Shown: piece by piece, positions 1-8,587 of the stretch
How positions within the stretch are numbered: position 1 is the first letter of the stretch
Layout: each line of letters starts with the position of its first letter
From: an uncultured Rhodanobacteraceae bacterium
GTDB taxonomy: Bacteria > Pseudomonadota > Gammaproteobacteria > Xanthomonadales > SZUA-5
Direction of reading: 5' to 3'
DNA length: 64,000 bases
NCBI GenBank assembly: GCA_937928755.1
Contig: CALEZI010000058.1
Coordinates: forward strand, 1-64,000
Position numbers and translations under genes: made by a program
The notes under the pieces: generated by a model
Databases searched by the model: none
Seen by the model: the letters and a program-made list of their open reading frames with translations, nothing else
What the model was told of the DNA's origin: nothing

Positions 1-528
1 CTCGGCGGCATCGGCCTGAATGTGATCCAGGGCGCACGAATGGTCGGCGCCGCGCAGATCGTCGGCGTCGACATCAATCCGGCCAAGCGCGCGCTGGCCG
101 AGAAGTTCGGCATGACCGATTTCGTCAATCCGAAGGAGATCGAGGGCGACCTGGTGCAGTACCTCGTTGGCCTGACCAAGGGCGGCGCGGATTACAGTTT
201 CGAGTGCGTCGGCAATCCGACGCTGATGCGCCAGGCGCTGGAGTGTTGCCACAAGGGCTGGGGCACCTCGGTGATCATCGGCGTGGCCGAGTCCGGCAAG
301 GAGATCTCGACCCGCCCGTTCCAACTGGTCACCGGACGCAACTGGCGCGGCAGCGCTTTCGGCGGCGCGCGCGGGCGCACCGATGTGCCGAAGATCGTCG
401 ACTGGTACATGGACGGGCGCATCGACATCGACAGCCTGATCACCCACACCATGCCGCTGGAACAGATCAACGAGGGCTTCGACCTGATGCACCGCGGCGA
501 GTCGATCCGCAGCGTGGTGATCTACTGA
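1..528 (+). CDS. adhC: S-(hydroxymethyl)glutathione dehydrogenase / class III alcohol dehydrogenase, C-terminal part
   Basis: This is the C-terminal 175 codons of a zinc-dependent class III alcohol dehydrogenase, which oxidises S-hydroxymethylglutathione (the glutathione adduct of formaldehyde) with NAD. The reading frame is open from base 1, so the N-terminal catalytic zinc domain lies outside the window. Visible are the end of the Rossmann glycine motif (LGGIGLNV), the conserved FECVGNP and GWGTSVIIGVA segments, and the family-typical end EGFDLMHRGESIRSVVIY. The stop codon overlaps the start of the next gene by one base (TGATG), and that gene encodes the next enzyme of the pathway, which strongly supports the class III (formaldehyde) assignment over a general alcohol dehydrogenase. 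Confidence 0.94.
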   Translation, partial: LGGIGLNVIQGARMVGAAQIVGVDINPAKRALAEKFGMTDFVNPKEIEGDLVQYLVGLTKGGADYSFECVGNPTLMRQALECCHKGWGTSVIIGVAESGKEISTRPFQLVTGRNWRGSAFGGARGRTDVPKIVDWYMDGRIDIDSLITHTMPLEQINEGFDLMHRGESIRSVVIY

Positions 529-1370
529 TGAGTGTCGAAGTCATCAGCGAGCACGCCTGCTTTGGCGGCGTGCAGGGTTTCTACCGGCACTCGTCGCTCG
601 CCTGTCATGGCCCGATGCGCTTTTCCGTCTATCGGCCGCCGCGGGCGGCGTCCGGGCGGGCCCCGGTGCTGTTTTACCTCGCTGGCCTGACCTGTACCGA
701 GGAGACCTTTGCAATCAAGGCGGGTGCGCAGCGCGTCGCTGCCGAACTCGGGTTGATGCTGGTGGCGCCGGATACCAGTCCGCGCGACACCGGCATCGAC
801 GGCGCGACCGGTGACTGGGAGTTCGGCGAGGGCGCGAGCTTCTACGTCGATGCGACGATGGCACCCTGGTCGTCGCGGTTCAGGATGGAAAGCTATGTCG
901 CCGATGAACTGCCCGAACTGATCGGCGCGGAGTTCGAAGTCGACCTCGATCGCTGCGGCATCTTCGGCCATTCGATGGGTGGCCACGGCGCACTGACGCT
1001 GGCGCTCAAGCACCCGGATCGATTTCGCAGCCTGTCGGCACTCGCCCCGATCGTCGCCCCGACACAGGTGCCGTGGGGCAGCAAGGCACTGCCGCGCTTG
1101 CTGGGCGATAACCCGATGGCATGGGCGCAGCACGATGCCTGTGCGCTGGTGGCGCAGGCGCGCCACCCTGGCGAAATCCTGATCGACCAGGGCCTCGCCG
1201 ACAAATTCCTGGCGACGCAACTGCAGCCGGAACGCTTCGAAGCGGCCTGCGCCGAGGCCGGCCAGCCGCTGACCCTGCGACGTCACGCCGGATACGACCA
1301 CGGCTATTACTTCATCCAGAGCTTCGTTGCCGATCACCTGCGGCATCACGCGAGGCAACTGGGGGTCTGA
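528..1370 (+). CDS. fghA: S-formylglutathione hydrolase
   Basis: This 280-residue esterase-D-type alpha/beta hydrolase splits S-formylglutathione into formate and glutathione, the second step of glutathione-dependent formaldehyde detoxification in the cytosol. It has the nucleophile motif GHSMGGHGAL (Ser149), the oxyanion segment YLAGLTCTEE, and the acid and base residues in LIDQGLADKF and GYDHGYYFI. Length matches the family (about 280). The start ATG at 528 overlaps the stop of adhC, so the two are translationally coupled. The frame stays open upstream to about 204, but that part lies inside adhC and has no family similarity. Confidence 0.96.
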   Translation: MSVEVISEHACFGGVQGFYRHSSLACHGPMRFSVYRPPRAASGRAPVLFYLAGLTCTEETFAIKAGAQRVAAELGLMLVAPDTSPRDTGIDGATGDWEFGEGASFYVDATMAPWSSRFRMESYVADELPELIGAEFEVDLDRCGIFGHSMGGHGALTLALKHPDRFRSLSALAPIVAPTQVPWGSKALPRLLGDNPMAWAQHDACALVAQARHPGEILIDQGLADKFLATQLQPERFEAACAEAGQPLTLRRHAGYDHGYYFIQSFVADHLRHHARQLGV

Positions 1371-1650
1371 GCAGAAGCAGCGGAGCAAGCTCCGACACGT
1401 GGCTTTGGTTGCGCCACCGACTCATGACCAGGGCGCTGTGGATGTTGATTTCACGATCACAAACCGTCTTGCGAAGCCCAACCTTCGGCGGAACCGGCGA
1501 ACGCGCGGTAGAAAATGGGCATCCAAGGACACTCGATATCTGTCCGCCAAGCCTCTGATCAGTGGTTGAACCCGCTCCTCAACACGCGAGGCGGCTCACC
1601 ACTGCATCTGCGTGGTGAGTCTGTCCTGGAGAGCCTGCTTCTGGGCTGTC

Positions 1651-1697
1651 CGGTTATCGCAGCGATCGTCAAGTCCGGTTTCGAACTCGACGAGTGA
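1651..1697 (+). pseudogene. Remnant 3' end of a secreted protein with the GFELDE tail
   Basis: Between fghA and the next gene (1371-1900) there is no convincing full gene. One short frame ends in VKSGFELDE and a stop, almost the same as the end of the RCC1-like protein at 15382 (FKAGFELDE), and the DNA is nearly identical over the last eight codons. Upstream residues in this frame look random. The likely reading is the surviving tail of a deleted secreted-protein gene. The rest of the gap holds a short GC-rich repeat near 1825-1860 (CCTTACGCGGGTTGCGCGG) that recurs near 15740. Confidence 0.4.
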
Positions 1698-1900
1698 GAA
1701 AAACGGCGCATAGCTGAGGGCGGAACCCGCGCGCCGAAGGCAATGGTGCCGCCGCATGGCAGCCGCGCGGAATCCGCCGCCCGGACGGCGACACACCCAC
1801 GTCAACCGCGCCGTACGCGTGACGGTGGAATCCGCCTTACGCGGGTTGCGCGGATTCAACTCTTGTATACACTGTGACATCTGCAACTGAAGGTAATCCA

Positions 1901-3226
1901 ATGCACCCCACCCTCATCGCGCTTGGGCTCGGTATCGCCCTGGCTGGCAACGCCATTGCCCAGACATCGATCCCATCGAACCCCACCTGCGACGCCATCC
2001 CGGCACCGGTGCCGTTGCAGCTCAAGGATCGGCGCCTGCGCGAGACGCCGGATCTGTCGCCGCGCCTGCAGCAGCTCAACGTGATGGCCAACGACACGCG
2101 CTGCTTCGAGTACGCGCAATACCGCATGGCCGAGTACGCCCAGGCACATCCCGATGACCTCGGCCTGCACTTCGTACGCGCGCGCCTGACGTGGAGCATG
2201 GGCGGCATCGACCAGGCCATCGACTATCTGAAAGCGGTACTGCGCGAACACCCGGACTTTGCGTCAGGACATGTGCTGCAGGGTGCGATGTATCTCCAGC
2301 GCGGGAACCTGCAACCTGCCGGCGATCATCTGAAGCAGGCACTTATGCAGTCGCCGGACGACCTGTGGGCCAACCTCAACTGGTGGAAGTTGCAGGCGGG
2401 CCAAGAGGATGCCGAAGCCAAGGCCCTGCTGTTGCAGGTTGCGGAGTCCCGCGAAGCCAGTCGATTCGCGCGTTCGGCGAGCATCGAGGCGCTGTCCTTG
2501 CGGATGCCGGCCGAAGCCCCCGAGCGCGAGCGGCTGATGCGTCTGAAGATCGAGGTCACCGAGGGCCATTATCGCGAGCAGGCGATGATCGAACTCGCCA
2601 GCCTGCTGGTGTACCTGGAGCGGCACGCGGAGGCCCGTGACCTGCTCAAGCAGTTGGAGTCCGCTCGCAGCATCGACCCGGCAGCGATCAAAGCGCTCCA
2701 TGCGCAATCGCTGCTGCGCGAAGCCTCGCGCATCGCGCCCCGGACTACGCCTGACAACCAGGCCCTGGTCACGGAGGCGCGGAATCTAGTGAACGGCGAC
2801 TTCTCCCAACTGGCGGCAATGGTCGCCCACGATGCCGCATTGAGCCTGCGCCTGAAGCCCTTCCTGTCGGACGGCAAACCAATCGATCCAAACGCCCAGG
2901 ACGCCTACGGCATGACGCCGCTGTGCGCTGCCGTTATGCAGGGCGAGGGCTTCGAAGTGCGCGAACTGGTCCGCCAGGGCGGCGATCCGAACCTGCTGTG
3001 CGGCAAAATGTCGGCCTTGGCGCACGCGGTGCTCGCCAACACCACGGAACTGAACACCCGCCTGGCCATCGTCGGCTTCCTGCTCGAGAACGGCGCCGAC
3101 CCGGCACGCGCAGTGGCTCCAGGCTTGGCCTCCCTCGAGTCCCACTGCCACACCTACCCCGAGTGCCGCGAACAAGTGTGGCCCAAAGTGCAGGGATACC
3201 AGTCGCAGTCGGGCCGCGTCCGGTAA
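1901..3226 (+). CDS. Secreted TPR and ankyrin-repeat protein
   Basis: This 441-residue protein of unknown function begins with a signal peptide (MHPTLIALGLGIALAGNAIA, cut before QTS), so it is probably periplasmic. Residues of about 60-200 form tetratricopeptide-type helical pairs (for example FASGHVLQGAMYLQRGNLQPA). The C-terminal third has two ankyrin-like units (NAQDAYGMTPLCAAVMQGEG and FLLENGADPARAV). Both repeat types mediate protein contacts, so a scaffold or inhibitor role is possible, but no catalytic motif is seen. ATG 1901 is preferred over GTG 1874 because it has a GAAGG ribosome site and starts directly at the signal peptide. Confidence 0.82.
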   Translation: MHPTLIALGLGIALAGNAIAQTSIPSNPTCDAIPAPVPLQLKDRRLRETPDLSPRLQQLNVMANDTRCFEYAQYRMAEYAQAHPDDLGLHFVRARLTWSMGGIDQAIDYLKAVLREHPDFASGHVLQGAMYLQRGNLQPAGDHLKQALMQSPDDLWANLNWWKLQAGQEDAEAKALLLQVAESREASRFARSASIEALSLRMPAEAPERERLMRLKIEVTEGHYREQAMIELASLLVYLERHAEARDLLKQLESARSIDPAAIKALHAQSLLREASRIAPRTTPDNQALVTEARNLVNGDFSQLAAMVAHDAALSLRLKPFLSDGKPIDPNAQDAYGMTPLCAAVMQGEGFEVRELVRQGGDPNLLCGKMSALAHAVLANTTELNTRLAIVGFLLENGADPARAVAPGLASLESHCHTYPECREQVWPKVQGYQSQSGRVR

Positions 3227-3535
3227 GGGCCGTGCGGCGGCAGGCCACAACCCTGCCGCAACGCATGAACCGAGGCGGCGGTCGGCGGCGATCGGGATCT
3301 TGACGATGTGGCGATGTGCGAAGGCGGCGCTGGAATCCGGGACACCCACTTGGCGCCGACTGGCGCCTGTCGACTCCCTCGACTTTCCGGGAGTCCCACA
3401 GTTGGGAACTGGACCGGTGGGAACTGGACAGTCGAGATTTGCGCTCTGGGAACCCGTCAAGTTCTCGACCAAGAGCGGGCCGGCAGGCGGCGAGTTCCTG
3501 ACCCGATTTCCGGCATGCAACAGACTACGCGGGAG
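3227..3535. other. Intergenic stretch, no gene seen
   Basis: No convincing coding frame lies between the convergent genes on either side. It contains short imperfect inverted repeats around 3355-3430 (GACTCCCTCGACTTTCCGGGAGTC and GGAACTGGACCGG repeats), which could serve as a bidirectional terminator. Confidence 0.4.
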
Positions 3536-4843
3536 TCAACGCTGCAGCCGCAGCGCGCGGCCAAGATCGTCCCACCAGTAGCGCAGGAAGCTGCGCAGCA
3601 CGCCGCGCTTGACGTCCGCGGGGCGCCCACGCGCGAGTCGATCCATCTGCTGGTAGTACCAGCCCTGGGCGCCGAGCACGTTGATCATCTTCATCAGCAG
3701 CAAGGGGCTGGTTGGCGAGCACCAGCCGTGCGCGGCCAGATGCAATTGCTGCTCGAAGGCCGGCAGGTGGTCGATGCGCCCTGCCAGCAGATCGCGCGCG
3801 CAGTCCGGGTGCGTGCAGAAAGGCCGTGCCAGACCGATCACGTCGAGCGCAGCGGAGGCCAGCGCGGTGTGCATGCCTTCGCGCGAGCGAAAACCGCCGG
3901 TCACCATCAGCGGCATTTTCGCCACGCCGCGGATGGCCTCGGCGTACTCCAGGAAATAAGCCTCCCGCACGCGCGTGCTCGGCCGCACCGCCACCGCGTC
4001 AGCGCTGCGGCCTTCGACACCCAGCAGGCGCGGCTGCTCGTAGGTGCCTCCGGAGATCTCAAGCAGATCCACGCTCTCGGCGTTCAACAGTTCGACCACC
4101 TTGAGGCAGTCGGCATGGCTGAAGCCGCCCTTGCGGAAGTCGTCGGAATTGAGCTTCACCGATACCGGGAAACGCGGCCCCACCTGCGCGCGCACCGCGC
4201 GGACGCATTCGAGCAGCAGCCGCGCACGGTTGCCGATGTCGCCGCCCCAGCGGTCTTCGCGCCGGTTGGTCACTGGCGACAGAAAACTGCTGATCAGGTA
4301 GCCGTGTGCCCCATGCACCTGCACGCCGGTGAAACCGCACTGCTGGGCGATCTTCGCCGCGGCGCCGAAGCGCGCGATGATGTCGAGGATCTCGCCGTCC
4401 TCAAGCGCCCGCGGCGTCTTGTAGCTGCCGAGCAAATCCAGCGTGACCGCCGAGGGTCCGACCGGCTGGCGCGTCGCATAACGCGGCGACTGCCGGCCGG
4501 CATGACTGATCTGCATCCACAGCTGCGCGCCATTCGCCGTACCCGCTTGCGCCCACGCGCGCAGGCGATCTCGCGCTTCCGCGTCCACGCTGGGTGGATG
4601 GGTGATGTCGATGGCGACATTGCCCGGGCGCTCGATCACGAAGCGATCCACCATCACATTGCCGGTGATGTTGAGCCCGACGCCACCCGCTCCCCAGGCG
4701 GCATACAGGCGCACATGCTCCGCTGTGGCGCGCAATTGCGCGTCACCCAGTCCCTCGGTCATCGCCGTCTTGCACAGTCGGTTGGGCAGCACCGCGCCGC
4801 ACGGCAAGGTAAACGGCTGGGCAAGCAGCTCTGCAGCATTCAT
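3536..4843 (-). CDS. NADH:flavin oxidoreductase, Old Yellow Enzyme family
   Basis: This 435-residue FMN-binding TIM barrel belongs to the Old Yellow Enzyme family, whose members reduce activated C=C bonds of enals, enones or related electrophiles with NAD(P)H. Hallmarks are the substrate and flavin segments SHAGRQSP, GVQVHGAHGYLISSFLSP followed by TNRREDRWGG, VSVKLNSDDF, and the phosphate-binding end LMVTGGFRS...GLARPF. The length fits the single-domain NamA/YqjM-like group with an extra C-terminal extension of about 60 residues (LLLMKMINVLGAQGWYYQQ) seen in some 2-enoate-reductase-like homologues. No iron-sulfur cysteine cluster is present. It lies 164 bp downstream of the copper receptor on the same strand. 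The physiological substrate cannot be told. Confidence 0.9.
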   Translation of the reverse strand: MNAAELLAQPFTLPCGAVLPNRLCKTAMTEGLGDAQLRATAEHVRLYAAWGAGGVGLNITGNVMVDRFVIERPGNVAIDITHPPSVDAEARDRLRAWAQAGTANGAQLWMQISHAGRQSPRYATRQPVGPSAVTLDLLGSYKTPRALEDGEILDIIARFGAAAKIAQQCGFTGVQVHGAHGYLISSFLSPVTNRREDRWGGDIGNRARLLLECVRAVRAQVGPRFPVSVKLNSDDFRKGGFSHADCLKVVELLNAESVDLLEISGGTYEQPRLLGVEGRSADAVAVRPSTRVREAYFLEYAEAIRGVAKMPLMVTGGFRSREGMHTALASAALDVIGLARPFCTHPDCARDLLAGRIDHLPAFEQQLHLAAHGWCSPTSPLLLMKMINVLGAQGWYYQQMDRLARGRPADVKRGVLRSFLRYWWDDLGRALRLQR

Positions 4844-5007
4844 GCGATTTTTCCGGTGCGGGTTCGGCGGAGCGGGTCACGGCGGGCCGTGGCTCCCTGC
4901 AACGAACAATAGGCAAACCGGTGACGCATTTGGGTTCGCTCGATCGTGCGGCGCAGCCGTCGACCGCGACCTCCGGGGCGATGGCCCAGGGATCGGGTCG
5001 ACTGGCC

Positions 5008-7251
5008 TCACCACATCACCCGCAAGCCCGCGTAAATGGTGCGCCCGGCGCCGGGCACGGCGATGCCCCAGGGGATGCCGTTGAGCATCATCGTCATGCC
5101 CTGGCCGACGAAGGTGCCACCGAGTGGCAAGTCGTAGTTGCGGTCGAGCAGGTTCTCCACGCCGGCATCGATGCGAACCGCAGTCCAGGAATAAGCGGCG
5201 CGCAGATGCAGCAGGCCGTAACCGGCGGTCTCGATCTCGTTGCGCACGTCGGACACGCGCGTCTTGGCATCGACCAGTTCCCATTCCAGCGTGCCGCGCC
5301 AGGCGCCAAGCGCGTGTGTCAGATCGAATGCGGCATTTGCCGGCATCTGCTGGTACAGCGACTCGTTGGTGTCGCGGTTCTCGCCGCGCTGCCATTCCAG
5401 GCGTGCGCCGATGTCGAAGCTGCCAAAGCGCTCGGTCTCGCCCAGGCGCATCTGCCCGGCCGCGTTGAGGCCCCACAGCCGCGCCGACTGGTTGGCGTAG
5501 CGCAGCACGTTGAACTGGTCGTCGCGGTAACCCGTGGTCGGCACCGCGTCGATGTAGTCGTCGACCTGGGTGTAGAACGGCGTCAGTTCGACGCGGTCGT
5601 CGCCATCGGCCGATGTCCAGCGCCAGGTCGCCGATCCGGTCCACGCGCTCTCCGGATCCAGGCCAACGTCGCCGACATAGCCGTTGCCATCGCCGACCGT
5701 GTTGTTCATCGATGCCGCCATCGACCAGCTCGACCAGGTGTAGCGCTCGTAAAGATTCGGCGAGCGCTCGCGCCGGGCGATGCCGAACTCCAGCGTCTGG
5801 CGCTCGGCGAGGTCGTAGCGCGCCGATGCGGCGAAGTTCCAGTTGTCGTCGCTGCGCTGCCGATCGAGCGCATTGAAAGCGGCTGCCTCGGCGGCCTGGT
5901 TGCCCATCGCCATGCTCGACGTGCTGTAGCCGCGCACGTCGCCGCTGTCGCTGCTGACGCGCTCGTAACGCAGACCCAGCGTGGTGGTCCAACGATCCGC
6001 CGGATGCGCCTCCCACTCGCCGAACAGCGAACTGCGGTCGCGTTCCCCATCCTGGATGTTGGTGAAGGTGCCCGGGCCCATGGCGCCGCCCGATGGCGGC
6101 CAGTAGTCGTCGAGCCGATAACGCTGCAGTTCCGCGCCAAAGCGCGCCAGGTCGTCGCCGGCCAGCGGCATGTCCAGATGCAGGGCCGCGCCGCTGGTGG
6201 TGCTGTCGCTGTTCATCGGCATGCCGGCGGCGCAGGCGCCTGCCGGATCGCCCATGAAGCGGATCGGCGCGCACGGACTGCCCATGCCCGAGTTCGAGCC
6301 GTACCAGAAGCGCCGATCCGGACCGAAGTCCATGCGATGTTTGACGTCTTCGTAGTACGCGCGCGCCTCCAGCGTGCCGATCGACAGTTCGCCGAGATAA
6401 CGCAGATTGATGCGCTGCTGCGTGTTGTCGGTCATGTCCATGCGCTGGTTCGGATAGCCCTGGAACGGCGTGTCCTGGTAACCGATGCGCGCCTCCAGCA
6501 ACTGCTCGCGGCCACGCCACGCCAGCGTCAGTGCGTGGTTGTGGGTCTCATAGGCACTCGATGCGACCTCGTCGAGGGGCAGGGTGCGGCCGTTGTTCCC
6601 GGTCGCCGTGCTGATCTTGAAGTCGCCGCCGGCGCTGTAGTTGTCCGCGTCCGTGTGTGCACCGCTGTAGCGCGCGGAGAAGTTCTCGCCGGCGAAGCCG
6701 CTGTCCACATAGGCGCGCCAGACGCCACCGTTGTCGCGATAGCTCATGCCCGCCTCGCCGCTCCAGTCGGTCGCGTCGCCCGCGCTCACGAACACCGGCG
6801 CATGCGTCTGCGCAACGATGCTGCCGGCGATGCTGTCGCCCCCGGCGCTGACCGGGGTGATCCCGGCATACACGGTGATCTGCCCGATCGCCGCGGGATC
6901 GAGGTACGACAGCGGCGGATTCATGTGATTGGGACAGGACGCGATCAGGTCCATGCCATCCACCGTGGTGCGTACACGATCGCCGCCGAGGCCGAAGATC
7001 ACCGGCATGCTGCTGCTGCCGCCGGCGGCGCGCAGGTTCAGACCCGGGATATTGCGCAGCAGCTCGGCGCTGTCGGCGCTGGTCGCTCGCGTCCGCTTCA
7101 GTGCGTCGCCGTCGATCTGCGCGGCCGGCGTGGGCGCCGGTTCAATGCGCTGACCTTCGACGATCACGCGCTCCAGTTCAACCGGCGCCGCGACCAGGAA
7201 ACGCGCCGCAAGCAGCAACGCGGTAGCCAACAAGGACTTGCAGGGGCTCAT
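5008..7251 (-). CDS. TonB-dependent copper receptor (OprC/NosA family)
   Basis: This 747-residue outer-membrane TonB receptor matches the OprC/NosA copper group. It has a signal peptide (MSPCKSLLATALLLAARFLVAA), a TonB box region (ELERVIVEGQ), a plug domain (ELLRNIPGLNLRAAGGSSSM, about residues 40-155) and a beta-barrel ending in YAGLRVMW with a terminal aromatic residue. The copper motif CPNHMNPPLSY is present, with Cys106 and Met110, and HRM at His305 and Met307. From my knowledge of OprC, a C-x3-M plus H-x-M set forms the copper site, so the metal-binding residues look intact. ATG 7251 is chosen because it starts the signal peptide; the frame is open 24 codons further upstream. Copper import, possibly for denitrification or cuproenzymes, is the likely role. 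Confidence 0.93.
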   Translation of the reverse strand: MSPCKSLLATALLLAARFLVAAPVELERVIVEGQRIEPAPTPAAQIDGDALKRTRATSADSAELLRNIPGLNLRAAGGSSSMPVIFGLGGDRVRTTVDGMDLIASCPNHMNPPLSYLDPAAIGQITVYAGITPVSAGGDSIAGSIVAQTHAPVFVSAGDATDWSGEAGMSYRDNGGVWRAYVDSGFAGENFSARYSGAHTDADNYSAGGDFKISTATGNNGRTLPLDEVASSAYETHNHALTLAWRGREQLLEARIGYQDTPFQGYPNQRMDMTDNTQQRINLRYLGELSIGTLEARAYYEDVKHRMDFGPDRRFWYGSNSGMGSPCAPIRFMGDPAGACAAGMPMNSDSTTSGAALHLDMPLAGDDLARFGAELQRYRLDDYWPPSGGAMGPGTFTNIQDGERDRSSLFGEWEAHPADRWTTTLGLRYERVSSDSGDVRGYSTSSMAMGNQAAEAAAFNALDRQRSDDNWNFAASARYDLAERQTLEFGIARRERSPNLYERYTWSSWSMAASMNNTVGDGNGYVGDVGLDPESAWTGSATWRWTSADGDDRVELTPFYTQVDDYIDAVPTTGYRDDQFNVLRYANQSARLWGLNAAGQMRLGETERFGSFDIGARLEWQRGENRDTNESLYQQMPANAAFDLTHALGAWRGTLEWELVDAKTRVSDVRNEIETAGYGLLHLRAAYSWTAVRIDAGVENLLDRNYDLPLGGTFVGQGMTMMLNGIPWGIAVPGAGRTIYAGLRVMW

Positions 7252-7403
7252 CACGAATTCCAGCAGGAAAGGGATGAGCCAATCTAGGAGTCGGACGGGG
7301 TCAGTCCGAATGACCGAAGTCAAATTGACCCTGCGACCGATTGTCGCAGGGGGCGACCAACACCCTCACCGAACATCCGAAAATGTACCTATTTATCAAC
7401 GCA

Positions 7404-7555
7404 GTAGGTCACGTTGCCGGCGCAGCAGGCTACGTGACAATGGGCAGCGTCACGTAGCCTGCTGCGCAGGCAACGTGACCTACTTCCAATTGTTCCTTGC
7501 GCGAATAAGCGCACCGACAGGGGCGACCGGGACTCTCACCGAACGTATCGCAACC
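7404..7555 (+). repeat. Composite repeat copy 1: long hairpin plus linker
   Basis: Bases 7404-7438 and 7449-7483 form 35-bp inverted arms with one mismatch and a 10-base loop (AATGGGCAGC). The arms begin GTAGGTCACGTTGCC. They are followed by a linker (GCGCGAATAAGCGCACCGAC and on to CTCACCGAAC). The same hairpin and linker occur at 45627 and 50692, and the linker alone near 37170 and, inverted, near 9450. This copy lacks the GGACGCAAA-rich segment. Confidence 0.9.
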
Positions 7556-7565
7556 TATTGATTGA

Positions 7566-7760
7566 CAGAGAGCGGAGTCCCTGTCCCCGCTTGCCCTGGG
7601 CAGCGATGCGGTGGCCACGGCCATGCATGGCTACACGCTGGTCAAGGGGATTGGTGGCCGCGATGGCCTGGAGGCGGTGAAGCGTGAGCAGGGTGCCCGC
7701 TTGGTGTCGTCCCGGCGTAGCCCGCCGGAGGAGAAGAAGGCGGCGTGGGCCTGCCTGCTT
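7566..7760 (+). pseudogene. Possible remnant of a small conserved protein
   Basis: A frame with protein-like composition (SLSPLALGSDAVATAMHGYT, then LVKGIGGRDGLEAVKRE, ending near EEKKAA) runs without a proper start codon or ribosome site directly after the repeat. It looks like the 3' part of a small helical cytosolic protein, but I cannot name the family with confidence. The frame continues over the terminator to 7835 without protein-like sequence. It could also be chance. Confidence 0.3.
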
Positions 7761-7776
7761 CAAGCTGGAAACGGAG

Positions 7777-7800
7777 AAGCCGCCGCAAGCCGGCTTTTTT
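7777..7800 (+). terminator. Rho-independent terminator
   Basis: AAGCCG and CGGCTT form a stem around an eight-base loop, followed directly by a run of T residues (CGGCTTTTTT). It stands 80 bp before the phosphopantetheinyl transferase gene and would insulate that gene from upstream transcription on the plus strand. Confidence 0.6.
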
Positions 7801-7879
7801 GTGGGCGCGATCTGGACTGCCTGTGCCCGGTTTGACCGGACGTGCCCGCACCGTAGACTGGCCCGCACAGCGCGCATCC

Positions 7880-8524
7880 ATGCCGGGGTTTCCCATCCTT
7901 CCAGACGGACTTCCAGCGGCCGTACGCTTCGCCGCGCAGCCCATCGACGCGCCCGACCTCGAGGCGCTCGCGCGCGCGGCGGGGATCGTGTCGCTGGATG
8001 AGGCGTATCCGCTGCCGCGCCGTCGGGAGTTTCTGGCCGGGCGGCTGGCGGCGCAGGCGGCGCTGGCGCAGATCGGTGTGCGCGAGCTGGTCGGGCGCCG
8101 CGGATATGCGCCGGTGTGGCCGGACGGTTGCTGCGGGTCGATCAGCCATTCGAACGGGGTGGCGGTGGCGGTGGCTGGATCGGCGCTGGACTGGCAGGCG
8201 CTTGGGGTGGACCTGGAACCGGCGCCGCCCGCTGAGGTGGTACCGACCCTGCGGCGTGCATTTGCGCCGGGGGAGTGGCAGGCCTGCCAGGCGTCACCGG
8301 ATCCGTGGGTCTGGGCGCGGGCCTGGGCGGCCAAGGAGGCGGCGTGGAAGTGCGCCAGCGCGCTCGGACCGGCGCCGCGGCTGGATCAGCTGGTGGCGGC
8401 CTGGGACTCGCCCACCAGCGGGACCCTGGCGCTGGTTTCGGCGACGGGGACTGCCGTGCTGCGCCTGCACGCGAGCGATTGGCAGAACATGGCGCTGGTC
8501 CTGGCGGCGCTCCCAGCCCGCTGA
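7880..8524 (+). CDS. 4'-phosphopantetheinyl transferase, EntD/Sfp type
   Basis: This 214-residue enzyme transfers phosphopantetheine from coenzyme A to a carrier-protein serine. The three family motifs are present: CCGSISHSNGVAVAVA (motif 1), LGVDLEP with the magnesium-binding Asp and Glu (motif 2), and WAAKEAAWK (motif 3). The N-terminal FLAGRLAAQAAL segment is the coenzyme-A-binding RxxFLAGRxAA motif of EntD-like members. It lies 63 bp upstream of a gene with an acyl-carrier domain, its most likely substrate. ATG 7880 is the first start that fits the family length; the open frame reaches 7745, but that part is terminator and repeat sequence. The ribosome site is weak. Confidence 0.93.
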   Translation: MPGFPILPDGLPAAVRFAAQPIDAPDLEALARAAGIVSLDEAYPLPRRREFLAGRLAAQAALAQIGVRELVGRRGYAPVWPDGCCGSISHSNGVAVAVAGSALDWQALGVDLEPAPPAEVVPTLRRAFAPGEWQACQASPDPWVWARAWAAKEAAWKCASALGPAPRLDQLVAAWDSPTSGTLALVSATGTAVLRLHASDWQNMALVLAALPAR

Positions 8525-8587
8525 CCGCGTTGCGCCCGCGGCGGCGCCACCGTACAGTGGCGGCATCATTCCCTGCCGGAGGTCGCC

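Noticed and set aside
204..527. N-terminal extension of S-formylglutathione hydrolase
   Set aside because: The extra codons lie within adhC and have no match to the family; ATG 528 gives the usual length.
4921..7287. A 788-codon open frame opposite the copper receptor
   Set aside because: It is antisense to a certain gene and rich in Arg, Ala and Val without structure, typical of GC-rich shadow frames.
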